A program made the translations under genes and the position numbers. Source: Streptomyces sp. R28 (GTDB taxonomy: Bacteria; Actinomycetota; Actinomycetes; Streptomycetales; Streptomycetaceae). From it: a stretch of 64,000 nt of DNA. Positions 26,494 to 48,885 of the stretch are shown one piece after another; within the stretch, counting starts at the first letter, position 1, and every line of letters starts with the position of its first letter. The notes under the pieces are model-generated. The model was not told where the DNA came from. It did not search any database and saw nothing but the letters and a program-made list of their open reading frames with translations. The stretch is from assembly GCF_041052385.1 (NCBI RefSeq), contig NZ_CP163439.1, positions 1,054,001 to 1,118,000 on the forward strand. Direction: 5' to 3'.

Positions 26494-27939
26494 ATGGCGC
26501 CGGAACGCAGCGCGCGTCCGGGGGCTTTGAGCCTCCCCGGCATACGCAATTCCGCACTCGCGTCGGCGGCCCTCACCTCGGTGGCACTGCTCGCCCAGAC
26601 GGCCAACGCCGCCCCCTCGCTCGGAGACGAGACACCGAGCCGTGAGGAGGTCAGCCGACGCGTCAGCTCCCTCTACGACCGGGCCGAGTCCGACACGGGA
26701 ACCTTCAACGCCACCCGCGCCGCGGCGACAGGGCCGCGCGGGCGTGCCGACCGGCCGACGGGTGCAGGCGGCACAACCGCCGCCGCGGCCCGAGGTGACG
26801 AGGGCAGGCGCAGCGACCCCGCTGTCGACAACGTCGCCCGGCAGTGGTTCGACGTGGCCCGCTCGAAGCTGGGTCCGACCGTCCCGGCGGCACTGCCGGC
26901 CGACAGAATGCCGGAGCGACCCGCCGAGACGCGGCGCGCCCGCCCGGCGGAGCGTGCGGGGGACGGTCTCACCGACCGCGGGCGCGAGCCGTCCGGCCGG
27001 GCCGCGCTGGAGCTACCCGCCGCGCCCGTCGCCGAGTTGACGTCCCCTCAGGTCACGGGGACGGCTGCCGTGGTGGAGCTGACCGCAGGCCCGATTGCCG
27101 CCCTGCCGGCCGCCCCGGAGGCACCGCAGGAGGCCGCGCAGACCGACTGGAGCACCCGGTCGGCCCTCGCCTTGCCCGCGCCGCCCGCCCCGACCGCCGA
27201 ACCAACGGCCGAGCCGGCGGCCGAACCGAAGGCCGATCCGCAGCAGCGGTCCTCGCTGCGAACCGCCAAGGAGCAGAACCAGCGCAAGCTCGCCCGCGCC
27301 CGGGAGCTGCTGTCCGCGTACACCGCACCGCAGAGCACTCCACTCCCGGCGATCGAGACCTTGCCCGCCGCCGACACGTGGAACACTGCGCCGGTCGAGC
27401 TCCAACCCTCGGCCGACACACAGTGGCAGGTCCTGCGAGCACAGTCCGCAGCCGACCTCACCACCGTGCCGCCCGGCACGACGGCCCGGCCCTCCACGAC
27501 CAGCCCGACCGTCGACGCCCTCGCGACCGGCGCCACAGGCCAGGCCCTCGACCTGGGTACCGCCCTCACCTCGACGGCACCGCAGGACACGCGAGCCGTG
27601 CGCGCCCTGGACTTCGCCCGCGCCCAGCTGGGCAAACCCTGCGTCTGGGGCACGACGGGCCCGGGGGCCTACGACGGGCCCGGCCTCACCCAGGCCGCCT
27701 GGAGGGCCGCCGGCATCACACTCCCCCGCACCGCACAGGAGCAGGCGACCGCCGGCCAGGGAATCGCCCTTGCCTACCTCGAACCCGGCGACCTGGTCCT
27801 CTTCCACATCGGCCATGTCGGCATCTACTCCGGAAACGGCATGATGATCCACGCCCCGGGGCCGGGGGCGGCCATCCGTGAGGAGTCGATCCACTACGCC
27901 GGGGAGTCGGCGATCCACAGCGCGATACGGCCTGCCTGA
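26494..27939 (+). CDS. Secreted NlpC/P60-like protein lacking the usual catalytic cysteine
   Basis: This is a 481-residue protein with a signal peptide (ALASAALTSVALLAQTANA) and a long Ala/Pro/Thr/Glu-rich disordered region (about residues 60-370). The last 115 residues form an NlpC/P60 domain: LGKPCVWGTTGPGAYDGPGL, then LPRTAQEQ, YLEPGDLVLFHIGHVGIYSG and MIHAPGPG. The catalytic histidine (HVGIY) and the third polar residue (His of MIHAP) are present. The canonical DCSGL cysteine is replaced (YDGPGL), and a cysteine sits instead in the KPCVWG segment where tyrosine is usual. It could be a pseudoenzyme or a relocated nucleophile. The c-di-AMP riboswitch upstream fits a cell-wall role. Confidence 0.88.
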   Translation: MAPERSARPGALSLPGIRNSALASAALTSVALLAQTANAAPSLGDETPSREEVSRRVSSLYDRAESDTGTFNATRAAATGPRGRADRPTGAGGTTAAAARGDEGRRSDPAVDNVARQWFDVARSKLGPTVPAALPADRMPERPAETRRARPAERAGDGLTDRGREPSGRAALELPAAPVAELTSPQVTGTAAVVELTAGPIAALPAAPEAPQEAAQTDWSTRSALALPAPPAPTAEPTAEPAAEPKADPQQRSSLRTAKEQNQRKLARARELLSAYTAPQSTPLPAIETLPAADTWNTAPVELQPSADTQWQVLRAQSAADLTTVPPGTTARPSTTSPTVDALATGATGQALDLGTALTSTAPQDTRAVRALDFARAQLGKPCVWGTTGPGAYDGPGLTQAAWRAAGITLPRTAQEQATAGQGIALAYLEPGDLVLFHIGHVGIYSGNGMMIHAPGPGAAIREESIHYAGESAIHSAIRPA

Positions 27940-27957
27940 GCCATCGACAGACCACCG

Positions 27958-27992
27958 CCACCCCGCCTTCCGTCAGGCGGGGTGGTCTTCTT
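27958..27992 (+). terminator. Intrinsic terminator after the NlpC/P60-like gene
   Basis: CCACCCCGCC and GGCGGGGTGG form a perfect 10-bp stem around an 8-base loop (ttccgtca), followed by tcttcttct. It starts 18 bases after the stop codon and can also act on the convergent P450 transcript end. Confidence 0.85.
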
Positions 27993-28073
27993 CTGCCTCC
28001 CGGACGCTCAGCCGGAACACCGCCCTTGCGCTACATCCGCAACCCGCCCGGCACCCCGGCCCGTATGGGAGGT

Positions 28074-29300
28074 TCAGGCGGCCTTCAGGGCGAGTGGCAG
28101 TGCGCTCAGGCCGCTGAGGAAGTTGGAGTAGACGGGCTTCGCGGGGCCCGTCTGCTCCATCTCCGCCACCAGGTCGCGCAGTCCCGTCAGTACGGCCCCG
28201 ATCTCCGCCCGGGCCAGGTAGGCGCCGAGGCAGAAGTGGGGGCCGTAGGCGAAGGTGACGTGCTTGTTGGGGGTGCGGTCCAGGCGCAGTTCGCCGGGGG
28301 CCTCGAAGATGCGCTCGTCGTGGTTGGCGGAGGCGTTCCAGACGGTGACGACCTCCCCCGCCCTGATCGGCCGGCCGCCGACCTCGGCGTCGGTGGTCGC
28401 GGTGCGTCCCGAGTGCAGGGCGGGGGTCGTCCAGCGCAGGATCTCCTCGACGGCGGTGTCGATGCCGGCGTCGCCCCGCTTGAGGGCGTGCCACTGGTCG
28501 GGGTGTTCCAGCAGGGCGAGGGCGGCGCCCACCATGGACAGGCGGGCCGTCTCGTCGCCGCCGAGGATCAGGCTGTAGCAGTTGAGCATGATCTCGTCGT
28601 CGTCCAGCGGCAGCCCGTTCACCTCGCTGCCCGCGAGCAGCGCGATGACGTCCGCGTGGCCGCTGCCGCGCCGGTCGCGGGCGAGGTTGGCGAAGTAGAG
28701 CAGGATCTCGTTCTTGGCGATCCAGGCATCGGCGGCCGTACTGTCCGCCTCGTGGGAGCCCAGCGCGGAGGACGTCAGGCTCAGCACGTAGGCCCGGTCG
28801 CGGTCGGGTACGCCGAGCAGGTCGCAGATGGCGCCGAGGGGTATGCCGGCCGCCACGTCGGCGGCGAAGTCGCAGGTCCCCTTCTCCAGCGCGTCCCGCA
28901 GCAGCCGGGTCACGGTGCGCCGCACGCTGTGAACGATCGGCTCCAGGGCCCGCGGCGAGAACGCGGACATCAGGATGCGGCGCAGCCCGGCGTGCTTCGC
29001 CCCGTCGGTGATGGCGAGCATCCGGCCGGCCGCGGAGTCGCCGCCGGCGAGCAGCGTCTCCAGGACGTTGCCGCCCTCGGAGGTGAAGCGTGTGCTGTCG
29101 CGGTACACGGAGGTGACGTCGGCGTGCCGGGTCACCACCCAGAAGCCGGGGGCCGTGTCGGTGGCCGGGTTCCAGTGGACCGGCCGGTGCTCCCTCAAGT
29201 GGCGCCACACGGCGGACAGGTCGCTCTCGGCGTGCAGCCGCGGATCGGCCAGGTTCAGCGTGTCGAGCTCTTGCGGCGCGATCGTCCGCCATGTGGTCAT
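28074..29300 (-). CDS. Cytochrome P450 of the NRPS cluster
   Basis: This is a 408-residue P450 starting at ATG 29300 behind GGGAGGAG. The longer frame up to 29420 covers the MbtH end and is rejected. The I-helix reads LILGGDETAR (the AGxxT position is GGDET), the K-helix ExxR is in VEEILRW, and the heme loop is FAYGPHFCLGAYLAR with the ligand Cys near residue 357. The GGDET I-helix and position beside an MbtH gene suggest tailoring of a carrier-bound amino acid or the finished peptide, for example beta-hydroxylation. No ferredoxin gene is nearby. It is 28 bases downstream of the MbtH gene on the same strand and probably co-transcribed. Confidence 0.9.
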   Translation of the reverse strand: MTTWRTIAPQELDTLNLADPRLHAESDLSAVWRHLREHRPVHWNPATDTAPGFWVVTRHADVTSVYRDSTRFTSEGGNVLETLLAGGDSAAGRMLAITDGAKHAGLRRILMSAFSPRALEPIVHSVRRTVTRLLRDALEKGTCDFAADVAAGIPLGAICDLLGVPDRDRAYVLSLTSSALGSHEADSTAADAWIAKNEILLYFANLARDRRGSGHADVIALLAGSEVNGLPLDDDEIMLNCYSLILGGDETARLSMVGAALALLEHPDQWHALKRGDAGIDTAVEEILRWTTPALHSGRTATTDAEVGGRPIRAGEVVTVWNASANHDERIFEAPGELRLDRTPNKHVTFAYGPHFCLGAYLARAEIGAVLTGLRDLVAEMEQTGPAKPVYSNFLSGLSALPLALKAA

Positions 29301-29328
29301 CCCGGTCTCCTCCCGTTTCCGCTGTTCC

Positions 29329-29537
29329 CTATGCGCCCATGGCCCGGATGAGGCTCTTCGGACGCATGTCGGTCCAGTGCTCCTCAACGTAGTCCAGGCA
29401 CGACCGGCGGGCGGCGGCACCGTGGACGACGGTCCAGCCGGCCGGCACCTCGGCGAACGCGGGCCACAGCGAGTGCTGGCCCTCGTCGTTCACCAGGACC
29501 AGGTGCTCGAGGGTGTCGTCGTCGAAGGGGTTGGTGG

Positions 29538-29541
<4 letters not shown>
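29329..29541 (-). CDS. mbtH: MbtH-like protein
   Basis: This is a 70-residue protein whose ATG (29541) overlaps the stop of the last NRPS gene. It carries the complete MbtH signature: an N-terminal PFDDD, then [20 protein letters not shown], and [14 protein letters not shown]. MbtH proteins bind and activate A domains of partner NRPSs. Its position inside the operon makes the three synthetases upstream the obvious clients. The longer frame in which it lies is a shadow of the synthetase. Confidence 0.96.
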
Positions 29542-33461
<3,920 letters not shown>

Positions 33462-33481
33462 GTGCTCTCTTTCGGGTCGGG

Positions 33482-41160
<7,679 letters not shown>

Positions 41161-41166
41161 CGTGGG

Positions 41167-44100
41167 TTACCTCCACTCGCTTCCGAACTCGGCTTCGAGT
41201 TCGTCGATCTCTGCTTGGGACAGGGACACCAGGGGCAGGTCGGACGGCGTGTGTCCGCCTGCCGGGGTGCCGGCGGCCTGGGCGGTCAGCTCCTCGCACC
41301 AGAGGTCGGCGAGGGCACGGACGTCGCCCTCGGACCAGATGCCGGGGGCCCAGGACCAGGTGGTGTCGAGCCGGCCGTCGGCGGTGCTCACCGCGGTGAT
41401 CTCCAGACCGTGCGCGACGGGCATGGCGGCGTCATGGGCCGCGCCCAGGTTCCGCAGCGACTCCGGCGCGGGCGCGAAGTCACCGCCCGCCGAATGGGCC
41501 GTACGGCCCAGGTAGTTGAAGCCGACCTCCGGGACCGGGAGGGCGGCGAGGGCGGGTCCGGTCTCGGGGTTGAGATACCGGAGCAGGCCGTGGCCGATGC
41601 CGTGGTCGGGTACGGACCGCAGCTGTTCCTTGACGCTCTTCAGCACGTGCGCACGGTCGCCGAGGTCGACGCCGGTGAGGTCGAGCCGGGCGGGCGCGAC
41701 GCTGGTGAACCAGCCGACGGTGCCCGACAGGTCGACTCCCTCGGCGATCTCCTCGCGGCCGTGCCGCTCGATGTCGATCAGGAGGGCCCGGTGGCTGAAG
41801 CGGCGCGCGAAGGCGGTGGCCAAAGCGGCGAGCAGCACGTCTTCGGGGCCGGCGTGGAAGGCGGCCGGGACGGTGGTGAGCAGTTCGTCGGTGACCTCGG
41901 CCGGGAGTTCCCGGGTGAGGTGGCGCATCGCGCCGGTCACGTCCCGTTCCGGGTCGGGGCGCCGGGTGCCGAGGAGCGGGGCCGGCTGCTCCAGCATCCG
42001 CTGCCATACGTCGAGTTCGGTGGTCCGCTCCAGCGCCTCCCGCTCCAGCAACAGGGCCCAGCGCCGGAAGGAGGTGCCCGGGGCGGACAGCTCCGTCTCG
42101 CGCCAGGCAGCGGCCAGGTCGGTGCGCAGGATGTTCCAGGAGACGCCGTCCACGGCGAGGTGATGGACCGTCAGCAGGAGACGACCGGTGCGATCCGGCC
42201 CGGCATCGAACCACACGGCGCGCAGCAACCTCGCTTGCTCCGGATCGAGTTGTGCAGAGCACCGTCGCTCGGGCGTCGCAGCCGCGTCGGACACCGCCAC
42301 CCGCTCCAGCAGCCCGCCCGCGTCGACGCTTGTCGGCGGCAGGATCTCGGCCGTCCAGTCGTCGGTGCTCAGCCGCATCCGCAGGACGTCGTGACGGTCC
42401 ACGAGGGCCTGGAGCGCGCGCGTCAGACGCTTCTCGTCGGCGTCGGCCGGCGTGACGAGGAGGACGGACTGGCTGAACGAGCCGATGGGGCCGCCGCGTT
42501 CGCGCAGCCGGCGGAGGGCCGGGGTGAGCGGCAGCTCGCCGACCGCCGGTTCCTGGTCCCGGTGCGGGGTGTCGGGAGCCGGGCGGGCCGCCGCCAGCGC
42601 GGCGAGCGCGGCCACGGTCCGCTGCTCGAACACATCTCGCGGGGTCAGCCGCACGCCTGCGGCGATCGCTCGGCTCACCAGATGGATCGAGGTGATGCTG
42701 TCGCCGCCGAGGTCGAAGAAGCCGTCGTCGACGCTCACGTCAGCCACGGCGAGGACCTCGGCGAAGAGCTCCTGGAGGACCCGCTCCTCGGGGGTGCGGG
42801 GCGCCCGGCGCCCGCCCGCCGGCGCACGGGCCGGCTCGGGCAGGGCCGTACGGTCCAGCTTGCCGTTGCCCGTCATCGGCAGGTCGTCCAGCGGCACGAG
42901 CGCCTCGGGCACCATGTGGGCGGGCAACTGCCGGGCGCAGTGGGCGCTCACGGCCGCAAGGTCGGCCTCACCGGCTCCGACGACGTACCCGACGAGACGC
43001 CGGACACCGCCCTCGTCCTCCCGCACGACCACCGCGGCCTGCACGACGGCCGGATGGGCGGTCAGCACACCCTCGATCTCACCGGGCTCTATCCGCAGCC
43101 CTCGGATCTTGAGCTGGCCGTCTGCCCGCCCGCGCAGCTCCAGGGTGCCCTCGGCACGGCGCACGGCGAGGTCGCCGGTGCGGTACATGCGCTCACCGGC
43201 CGGGCCGAAGGGGTCGGCGACGAACCGCTCGGCGGTCAGGCCCGGACGGTTCCAGTAGCCGCGGGCCACATGGTCGCCGGCCACATACAGCTCGCCCTCG
43301 ACGCCGACAGGTACGGGGTTCAGGCGTGTGTCCAGCACATAGGCGCGGGTGTTCCACATGGGCCGGCCGATGGGCACGGGCCCTGTCGGTACCTCGTCGC
43401 CGGGTTCGATGCGGTGGTCGGTACAGCCGACGGTGAGTTCGGTCGGGCCGTAGTGGTTGATCAGCCGTACATGCGGGTGCTCGCGGCGCCACTGGCGCAG
43501 GGCCTCGCCCACGAGTGCCTCGCCGCCGAGCATGAACTCCTCGTCGGGTGACAGGTCGTGCGGGAGCGCGGGCAGCAGCGGGAGATGGCTGGGGGTGGCC
43601 TTGAGGAAGGTGTAGCCGCTGCGCAGCGGGGCGGCGCCCGCCTCGTGGAAAGCGGCGATGTGCACGCGCCCGCCGGCGGCGAGCGCCCCGTGCAAGGTGG
43701 TCACCGTGGCGTCGAAGGACATGGTGGCGTGCAGCAACGAGGTGCCCCGCAGGCTCGGGTACGCCTCCACGCAACGGGCCACGTAGGTGGTGAGGTTGCG
43801 GTGCTCGACGACGACACCCTTGGGACGGCCTGTGGTGCCGGAGGTGTAGATCAGATAGGCGGGATCGGCGGGCCGGGCCTTTGCGAGAGGCGCGTCGGGG
43901 TCCTCCGGTGCGGCGTCCGGGGACACGACGGGACAGGCCACGGGCTGCCGGTCCCGGGTGATCAGGCACACCGGGGCCGCGTCGGAGAGCAGGTGGGCGG
44001 TGCGCTCGGCCGGATGCTCGGGGTCCAGCGGCAGATAGGCGGCACCCGACTTGAGCACGGCCAGCACGGCGACCGCGAGGTCGACCGAGCGCGGCAGCGA

Positions 44101-47100
44101 GAAGGCGACGACACGGCCCGGCCCGGCACCGTACGACGCCAGCACGCGCGCCAACTTGCCTGCACGCTCACTGAGTTGACAGTACGTCAGCATGACTGAG
44201 GCGTCTTCGACTGCCACGGCGTCCGGCGTCCGCGCCGCCCGCGCCTCGAACATCCGGGGGAAGGTGGTGCCCGGGACCTCCCGTGCCGTGTCGTTGAACT
44301 CCACGACCAGGCGGTGCCGTTCGCCGTCCGCGAGGATGTCGAGCGCCCCGATCGCCCGGTCGGGATCGTCTACGGCAGCACGCAGCAGCCGTACCAGCCG
44401 GGCGGCCAACTCCTCGGCCGTACGACGGTCGAAGAGGTCGGCGCTGTACTGGAGCACGCCCTCGATGCCGTCCGGCGAGCCGTCCGCGGCGCGCTGCTCA
44501 CCCAGGTTGAAGGTCAGGTCGATCTTCGTGGCACCGGTCTCCACGGGCAGCGTCCGGGACTGGAGTCCGGGGAGGTCGAGGCTCGGGTCGGCGGTGGGCC
44601 GGAAGGCGAGCATCACCTGGAAGAGCGGGTGCCGGGCCGGCGAGCGCGGCGGGTTGAGCGCCTCGACCAGGTGCTCGAACGGCAGGTCCTGGTGGGCGTA
44701 GGCCGCCAGATCGGTCTCTCTGACCCGGCCCAGCACGTCCCGGAAGGTCGGGTCGCCGGAGGTGTCGGTGCGCAGCACCAGGTTGTTGAGGAAGCAGCCG
44801 ACCAGATCGTCGAGCGCCTCGTCGGCACGTCCCGCGACCGGCGTGCCGATCGGGATGTCGGTGCCCGCGCCGAGTCGGGTGAGCAGGGCGGCGAGACCTG
44901 CCTGCACGGCCATGAACACGGTCGTGCCGGTCGCGGTGGCCAGTGAACGCAGCCTCCGGTGCAGATCGGCGTCGAGCCGGACCTGGATGTCGCCGCCCCG
45001 CAGGGTGGGGCGGGCCGGGCGCGGGCGGTCGGCGGGGAGCGGGAGCTCCCCGGGGAGTCCGTCGAGCACCTCACGCCAGTGGGCGAGTTGACGGTCCTGG
45101 TCGTGGCCGAGGACGTCCTGCTGCCAGGCGCCGTAGTCGGCGTACTGGAGGGGCAGCGGCGCCCAGTCCGGGGCTCGCCCCGTCAGCCGGGCCCGGTAGG
45201 CGGTCGCCAGGTCCCGGACGAGGGGGTCCAACGACCAGCCGTCGGCGGCGATGTGGTGCAGGACGAGAAGGAACACACGGTCCTCGGGCGCGAGGACGAC
45301 GAGATGAGCACGGAGCGGGATCTCCTCGCCGATCCTGAAGCCGATGGACGCCAACTCACCCAGCTTGTCCGCCAGTTCGGCCTCATGGCGGACGGTGTCG
45401 ATCCGCAACTCGGGTCGTACGGCGTCCAGCACCCGCTGGCAGGGAATCCCGTCCGCGTCCGGGTACACGGTGCGCAGGATCTCGTGCCGGGCGACGACGT
45501 CGGCCAGTGCGGCGCGCAGCGCGTCCGCGTCGAGCGGCCCGCCGGTCAGTCGTACGGCGAGCGGGATGTTGTAGGCGGCGCCGGGCCCTTCCAGCCGATG
45601 CAGGAACCACAGTCGGCGCTGGGCCGACGACACAGGGGGCTCGCCCTGTACGGTCTGCGCGGGCCGTGCTGTCTGTGCCGTCCGTGCGGCCTGTGGTGTC
45701 TTTGCCGTCCGTGCCGTCGGCCTGCGAGCGGGACGCGGTCGTACGGCCGTCCCCGTGCCGAGCAGCCGGGCCAGCCCGGCCGGCGTGGGGGCACGGAACA
45801 CGTCGCGCAGGGTCAGCTCGGTGCCGAGCGCGCCGCGGATACGGCCGAGGAGCCGCAGCGCGAGCAGCGAATGGCCGCCGAGGGCGAAGAAACCGTCACC
45901 GGGACCCACCTCGTTCAGGCCCAGGACATCGGCGAACAGGCCGCACAGGAGCTCTTCGTACGGCGTACGGGCGGTGGCGGGCACGGGTGCCGTCCCGCTC
46001 GGCGGCGACGGCAGCGCGGCCCGGTCGAGCTTGCCGTTGGCCGTGAGCGGCAGCCGGTCCAGGACCACGACGGCCGAGGGCACCATGTAGTCGGGCAGAT
46101 GGGCCGCGAGGTGGTCGCGCAGGTCGTCCGGTGCCGGTGACTCGCCCTCGGCGGGGACTGCGTAGGCCACCAGGCGACGGTCGCCGGTCCGGTCCTCGCG
46201 GACGACGGCGACCGCCTGGGCGACCCCGGGCCGGCCGGCGAGGGCCGCCTCGATCTCTCCGGGCTCGATACGGAAGCCGCGCAGCTTGATCTGGCCGTCG
46301 GCCCGGCCATGGAACTCGAGTTCGCCGTCCGGCGTCACGCGGACGTGGTCTCCGGTGCGGTACATGCGGGCGCCGGGCGGGCCGAAGGGGTCGGCGACGA
46401 AGCGCTCGGCGGTCGCGTCCGGGCGGTTCAGGTAGCCGCGGGCCACACCGGGGCCGGCGACGTACAGCTCCCCCACCGTGCCCGTCGGAACCGGCTGGAG
46501 GGCGCCGTCGAGCACGTGGGCGCGCATGCCGTCCAGCGGGCGGCCGATGGGCAGCGGGTCCGGCACGTCGGCGCCGGGCGGGCAGGGGCGGTACGTGGCG
46601 AAGGTGGTCGTCTCGGTCGGGCCGTAGCCGTCGGTGACGGTCAGGCCCGGGCAGGCGGCCTGGACCCGGCGCACGGCGGCGACGGGGACGGCTTCGCCGC
46701 CGGTCCACACCTGGCGCAGGCCCGCGAAGCAGCCGGGGTCCTCCTCGGCAGCCAGCCGGAAGAGCCCGGCGGTGAGCCACAGCGAGGTGAGCCCGTGCCG
46801 CTCCGTCAGGCGTGCCACGGCTGCGGCGTCCACGTCCTCGTCCGGGTCGGCGACCACGGCGGTGCCGCCGTTCAGCAGCGGCACCCACATCTCGTACGTC
46901 GAGGCGTCGAAGGCGGTCGGCGAGTGGACCAGCACGCGCGCGTGGGCGGCACCGTCGAACGCCGGGTCGGTGGCCAGGGCGGTGATGTCGCGGTGGGTGA
47001 CGGCGACGCCCTTCGGGGTGCCGGTGGAGCCGGATGTGTAGCTGACGTAGGCCAGTTGGGCGGGGTGCACCCGTATGCCGGGGTCGGTGTCCGGTTCAGC

Positions 47101-48885
47101 GACGAGCGTGGGGTCGGTGGCGGCGACGACTGGCGGGCCGTCGTAGGCATCCTTGGCGGGCTCTGCGTCGGTCGGGTCGCCTTCGGTCGGCTCGGCGTCG
47201 GCGGGTTCGGCGTCGGTCAGCAGGACCACCGCCCGCGTCTCGGCCAGGATCCGCCGGGTGCGGGCCCGCGGGGCACGTGGGTCGAGGCCGACGTACGCGC
47301 CGCCCGCCTTGAGGACGGCGAGCAACGCGACGACAAGGTGGTCGGAGCGGCGCATCAGGACCGCCACGCGGTCCTCGGAGCGGACACCGAGACCGATCAG
47401 ACGGTGGGCCAGCCGGTTGGCGCGGGCGTTCAACTCCCGGTAGCTGCCGGCGCGTTCGCCCTGGAGGAGAGCCGTACCGACCGGGTCGACGGTGACGCGA
47501 GCCGCGAACAGTGCGGGCACGGTCGTCTCGCCCCGGCGCGCGTCGGTGCCGACGAGCCGTGAGCGTTCCCCGGCAAGGGCCGTCTCGACCCGGCCGACCG
47601 GGGTGCCGGGGCCGAGCACGGCCGCCGCGAACTGCTCCAGGAAATGCGCGAACCTGCGGTGATGGGCGGCGAGTTCGGCCTCCGAGTAGTGCGCGCGGCT
47701 CGCGTCGAGGTCGACGCGGATGCCGTGGCCGTCCACGCGGTCGTACACGTTGACGGCGAGGTCCTCGACCGGACCGGTGGAGAGGTTGTGGCGAGTGGTC
47801 GGGTGCCCGGCGAAGCGCAGCTCCTGCCCGAACGCCATGATGTTGACGACGGGCCCGAAGAACCGCCGCCCGTCCTGCGGCCAGTCCAGTTCCCGGCGCA
47901 GGTCCTCGCCCCGCAGGCGCTGGTGGGCCAGCAGCTCGCGGGTGGCGGTCGCGGTCTGGCGTACGAGGTGGAACGCCGCCGTGTCGGGCCGTACGGACAG
48001 CCGCAGCGGGAGCACGTTCGAGGCCATGCCCGGCGTGGCGAGTTCCGTCTCACTCTCGCGGGCGGTGACGGCGAGGCCCAGCACGATGTCCCGGGCTCCG
48101 GTGAGCCGGTGCAGATAGGCGGCGGTCGCCGCGAGGACGACACGCGACCAGCGGGTCCCGGCACGCTCGGCGGCCGCGTGGACCAAGTCCCCCGCCACTT
48201 CGGGGAGATGACCGGTGCGGCGCAGGAAGCGGGCGGCGACCTGGGGCGGGCGCGTGGACAGGCCGACGGGCTCGGGACGGTCGGCGAGGGCACGGTTCCA
48301 GTACGCCCGGTCCGCCGCGTGCCGTTCGCCGGAGCGGTACGCCTCGTCGGCGGCGGCCAGTGGGGCGAGCGGCGCGGACGGTGAGGTGTGGGGGGTGCCG
48401 GCGATACGGGCGGTGTAGGCGTCGGCGACCCGGCTCGCGATGAGGGAGCAGCTGTAGCCGTCGACGGCGATGTGGTGGTAGCGCTGGTACCAGATCCAGT
48501 GGGCGTCCGCGAGTTTCAGCAGCGCGTACCGGAAGAGCGGGGCCCGGTCGAGGTCGAACGGCGTGGCGAAGTCGGCGGCCATCCACGCCTCGGCGGCGGA
48601 CCGGGCATCGGGCTCGTCCGTGAGGTCGAGGACGGACAGGTCCCAGTCGGGGGCTGCCTCGACGGTCTGGCGCACGGAGTCGTCGGCGGCGGCGAACCGC
48701 ACCCGCAGCGTCTCGGTGGCGTCCACGACCTGGCGTATCGCGGCCCTGAAGTGCTGGGGGTCGACGGGCCCGTGGATCTCGGTGTACTCGCCCACGTTGT
48801 AGGCGGGGCCGGCCGGATCGAGCCGCTGCCCGAACCACATCGAGCGCTGGGCGGCGGACAGATCCAGGTCCAGTACGTCGGTCAT
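41167..48885 (-). CDS. NRPS, modules 1-2: C-A-T-C-A-T-E
   Basis: The start ATG 48885 ([20 protein letters not shown]) overlaps the PLP gene stop, giving 2572 residues; the longer frame to 49377 is a shadow of that gene. C1 (HHIAVDGY near 140) is an EntF-like N-terminal C domain, so the line probably begins with an acyl or aryl group. A1 pocket reads D-A-Y-W-W-G-G-T-F, of the group that usually takes valine. T near 1005; C2 (HHIAADGWS); A2 pocket reads D-A-T-K-M-G-H-V-G, near the Asp/Asn codes (Lys at position 278 pairs with an acidic side chain) but with Ala at 236 where Leu is usual. T with GGDS near 2060; E ([20 protein letters not shown]). The predicted output is acyl-Val-D-(acidic residue). 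Confidence 0.95.
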   Translation of the reverse strand: MTDVLDLDLSAAQRSMWFGQRLDPAGPAYNVGEYTEIHGPVDPQHFRAAIRQVVDATETLRVRFAAADDSVRQTVEAAPDWDLSVLDLTDEPDARSAAEAWMAADFATPFDLDRAPLFRYALLKLADAHWIWYQRYHHIAVDGYSCSLIASRVADAYTARIAGTPHTSPSAPLAPLAAADEAYRSGERHAADRAYWNRALADRPEPVGLSTRPPQVAARFLRRTGHLPEVAGDLVHAAAERAGTRWSRVVLAATAAYLHRLTGARDIVLGLAVTARESETELATPGMASNVLPLRLSVRPDTAAFHLVRQTATATRELLAHQRLRGEDLRRELDWPQDGRRFFGPVVNIMAFGQELRFAGHPTTRHNLSTGPVEDLAVNVYDRVDGHGIRVDLDASRAHYSEAELAAHHRRFAHFLEQFAAAVLGPGTPVGRVETALAGERSRLVGTDARRGETTVPALFAARVTVDPVGTALLQGERAGSYRELNARANRLAHRLIGLGVRSEDRVAVLMRRSDHLVVALLAVLKAGGAYVGLDPRAPRARTRRILAETRAVVLLTDAEPADAEPTEGDPTDAEPAKDAYDGPPVVAATDPTLVAEPDTDPGIRVHPAQLAYVSYTSGSTGTPKGVAVTHRDITALATDPAFDGAAHARVLVHSPTAFDASTYEMWVPLLNGGTAVVADPDEDVDAAAVARLTERHGLTSLWLTAGLFRLAAEEDPGCFAGLRQVWTGGEAVPVAAVRRVQAACPGLTVTDGYGPTETTTFATYRPCPPGADVPDPLPIGRPLDGMRAHVLDGALQPVPTGTVGELYVAGPGVARGYLNRPDATAERFVADPFGPPGARMYRTGDHVRVTPDGELEFHGRADGQIKLRGFRIEPGEIEAALAGRPGVAQAVAVVREDRTGDRRLVAYAVPAEGESPAPDDLRDHLAAHLPDYMVPSAVVVLDRLPLTANGKLDRAALPSPPSGTAPVPATARTPYEELLCGLFADVLGLNEVGPGDGFFALGGHSLLALRLLGRIRGALGTELTLRDVFRAPTPAGLARLLGTGTAVRPRPARRPTARTAKTPQAARTAQTARPAQTVQGEPPVSSAQRRLWFLHRLEGPGAAYNIPLAVRLTGGPLDADALRAALADVVARHEILRTVYPDADGIPCQRVLDAVRPELRIDTVRHEAELADKLGELASIGFRIGEEIPLRAHLVVLAPEDRVFLLVLHHIAADGWSLDPLVRDLATAYRARLTGRAPDWAPLPLQYADYGAWQQDVLGHDQDRQLAHWREVLDGLPGELPLPADRPRPARPTLRGGDIQVRLDADLHRRLRSLATATGTTVFMAVQAGLAALLTRLGAGTDIPIGTPVAGRADEALDDLVGCFLNNLVLRTDTSGDPTFRDVLGRVRETDLAAYAHQDLPFEHLVEALNPPRSPARHPLFQVMLAFRPTADPSLDLPGLQSRTLPVETGATKIDLTFNLGEQRAADGSPDGIEGVLQYSADLFDRRTAEELAARLVRLLRAAVDDPDRAIGALDILADGERHRLVVEFNDTAREVPGTTFPRMFEARAARTPDAVAVEDASVMLTYCQLSERAGKLARVLASYGAGPGRVVAFSLPRSVDLAVAVLAVLKSGAAYLPLDPEHPAERTAHLLSDAAPVCLITRDRQPVACPVVSPDAAPEDPDAPLAKARPADPAYLIYTSGTTGRPKGVVVEHRNLTTYVARCVEAYPSLRGTSLLHATMSFDATVTTLHGALAAGGRVHIAAFHEAGAAPLRSGYTFLKATPSHLPLLPALPHDLSPDEEFMLGGEALVGEALRQWRREHPHVRLINHYGPTELTVGCTDHRIEPGDEVPTGPVPIGRPMWNTRAYVLDTRLNPVPVGVEGELYVAGDHVARGYWNRPGLTAERFVADPFGPAGERMYRTGDLAVRRAEGTLELRGRADGQLKIRGLRIEPGEIEGVLTAHPAVVQAAVVVREDEGGVRRLVGYVVGAGEADLAAVSAHCARQLPAHMVPEALVPLDDLPMTGNGKLDRTALPEPARAPAGGRRAPRTPEERVLQELFAEVLAVADVSVDDGFFDLGGDSITSIHLVSRAIAAGVRLTPRDVFEQRTVAALAALAAARPAPDTPHRDQEPAVGELPLTPALRRLRERGGPIGSFSQSVLLVTPADADEKRLTRALQALVDRHDVLRMRLSTDDWTAEILPPTSVDAGGLLERVAVSDAAATPERRCSAQLDPEQARLLRAVWFDAGPDRTGRLLLTVHHLAVDGVSWNILRTDLAAAWRETELSAPGTSFRRWALLLEREALERTTELDVWQRMLEQPAPLLGTRRPDPERDVTGAMRHLTRELPAEVTDELLTTVPAAFHAGPEDVLLAALATAFARRFSHRALLIDIERHGREEIAEGVDLSGTVGWFTSVAPARLDLTGVDLGDRAHVLKSVKEQLRSVPDHGIGHGLLRYLNPETGPALAALPVPEVGFNYLGRTAHSAGGDFAPAPESLRNLGAAHDAAMPVAHGLEITAVSTADGRLDTTWSWAPGIWSEGDVRALADLWCEELTAQAAGTPAGGHTPSDLPLVSLSQAEIDELEAEFGSEWR

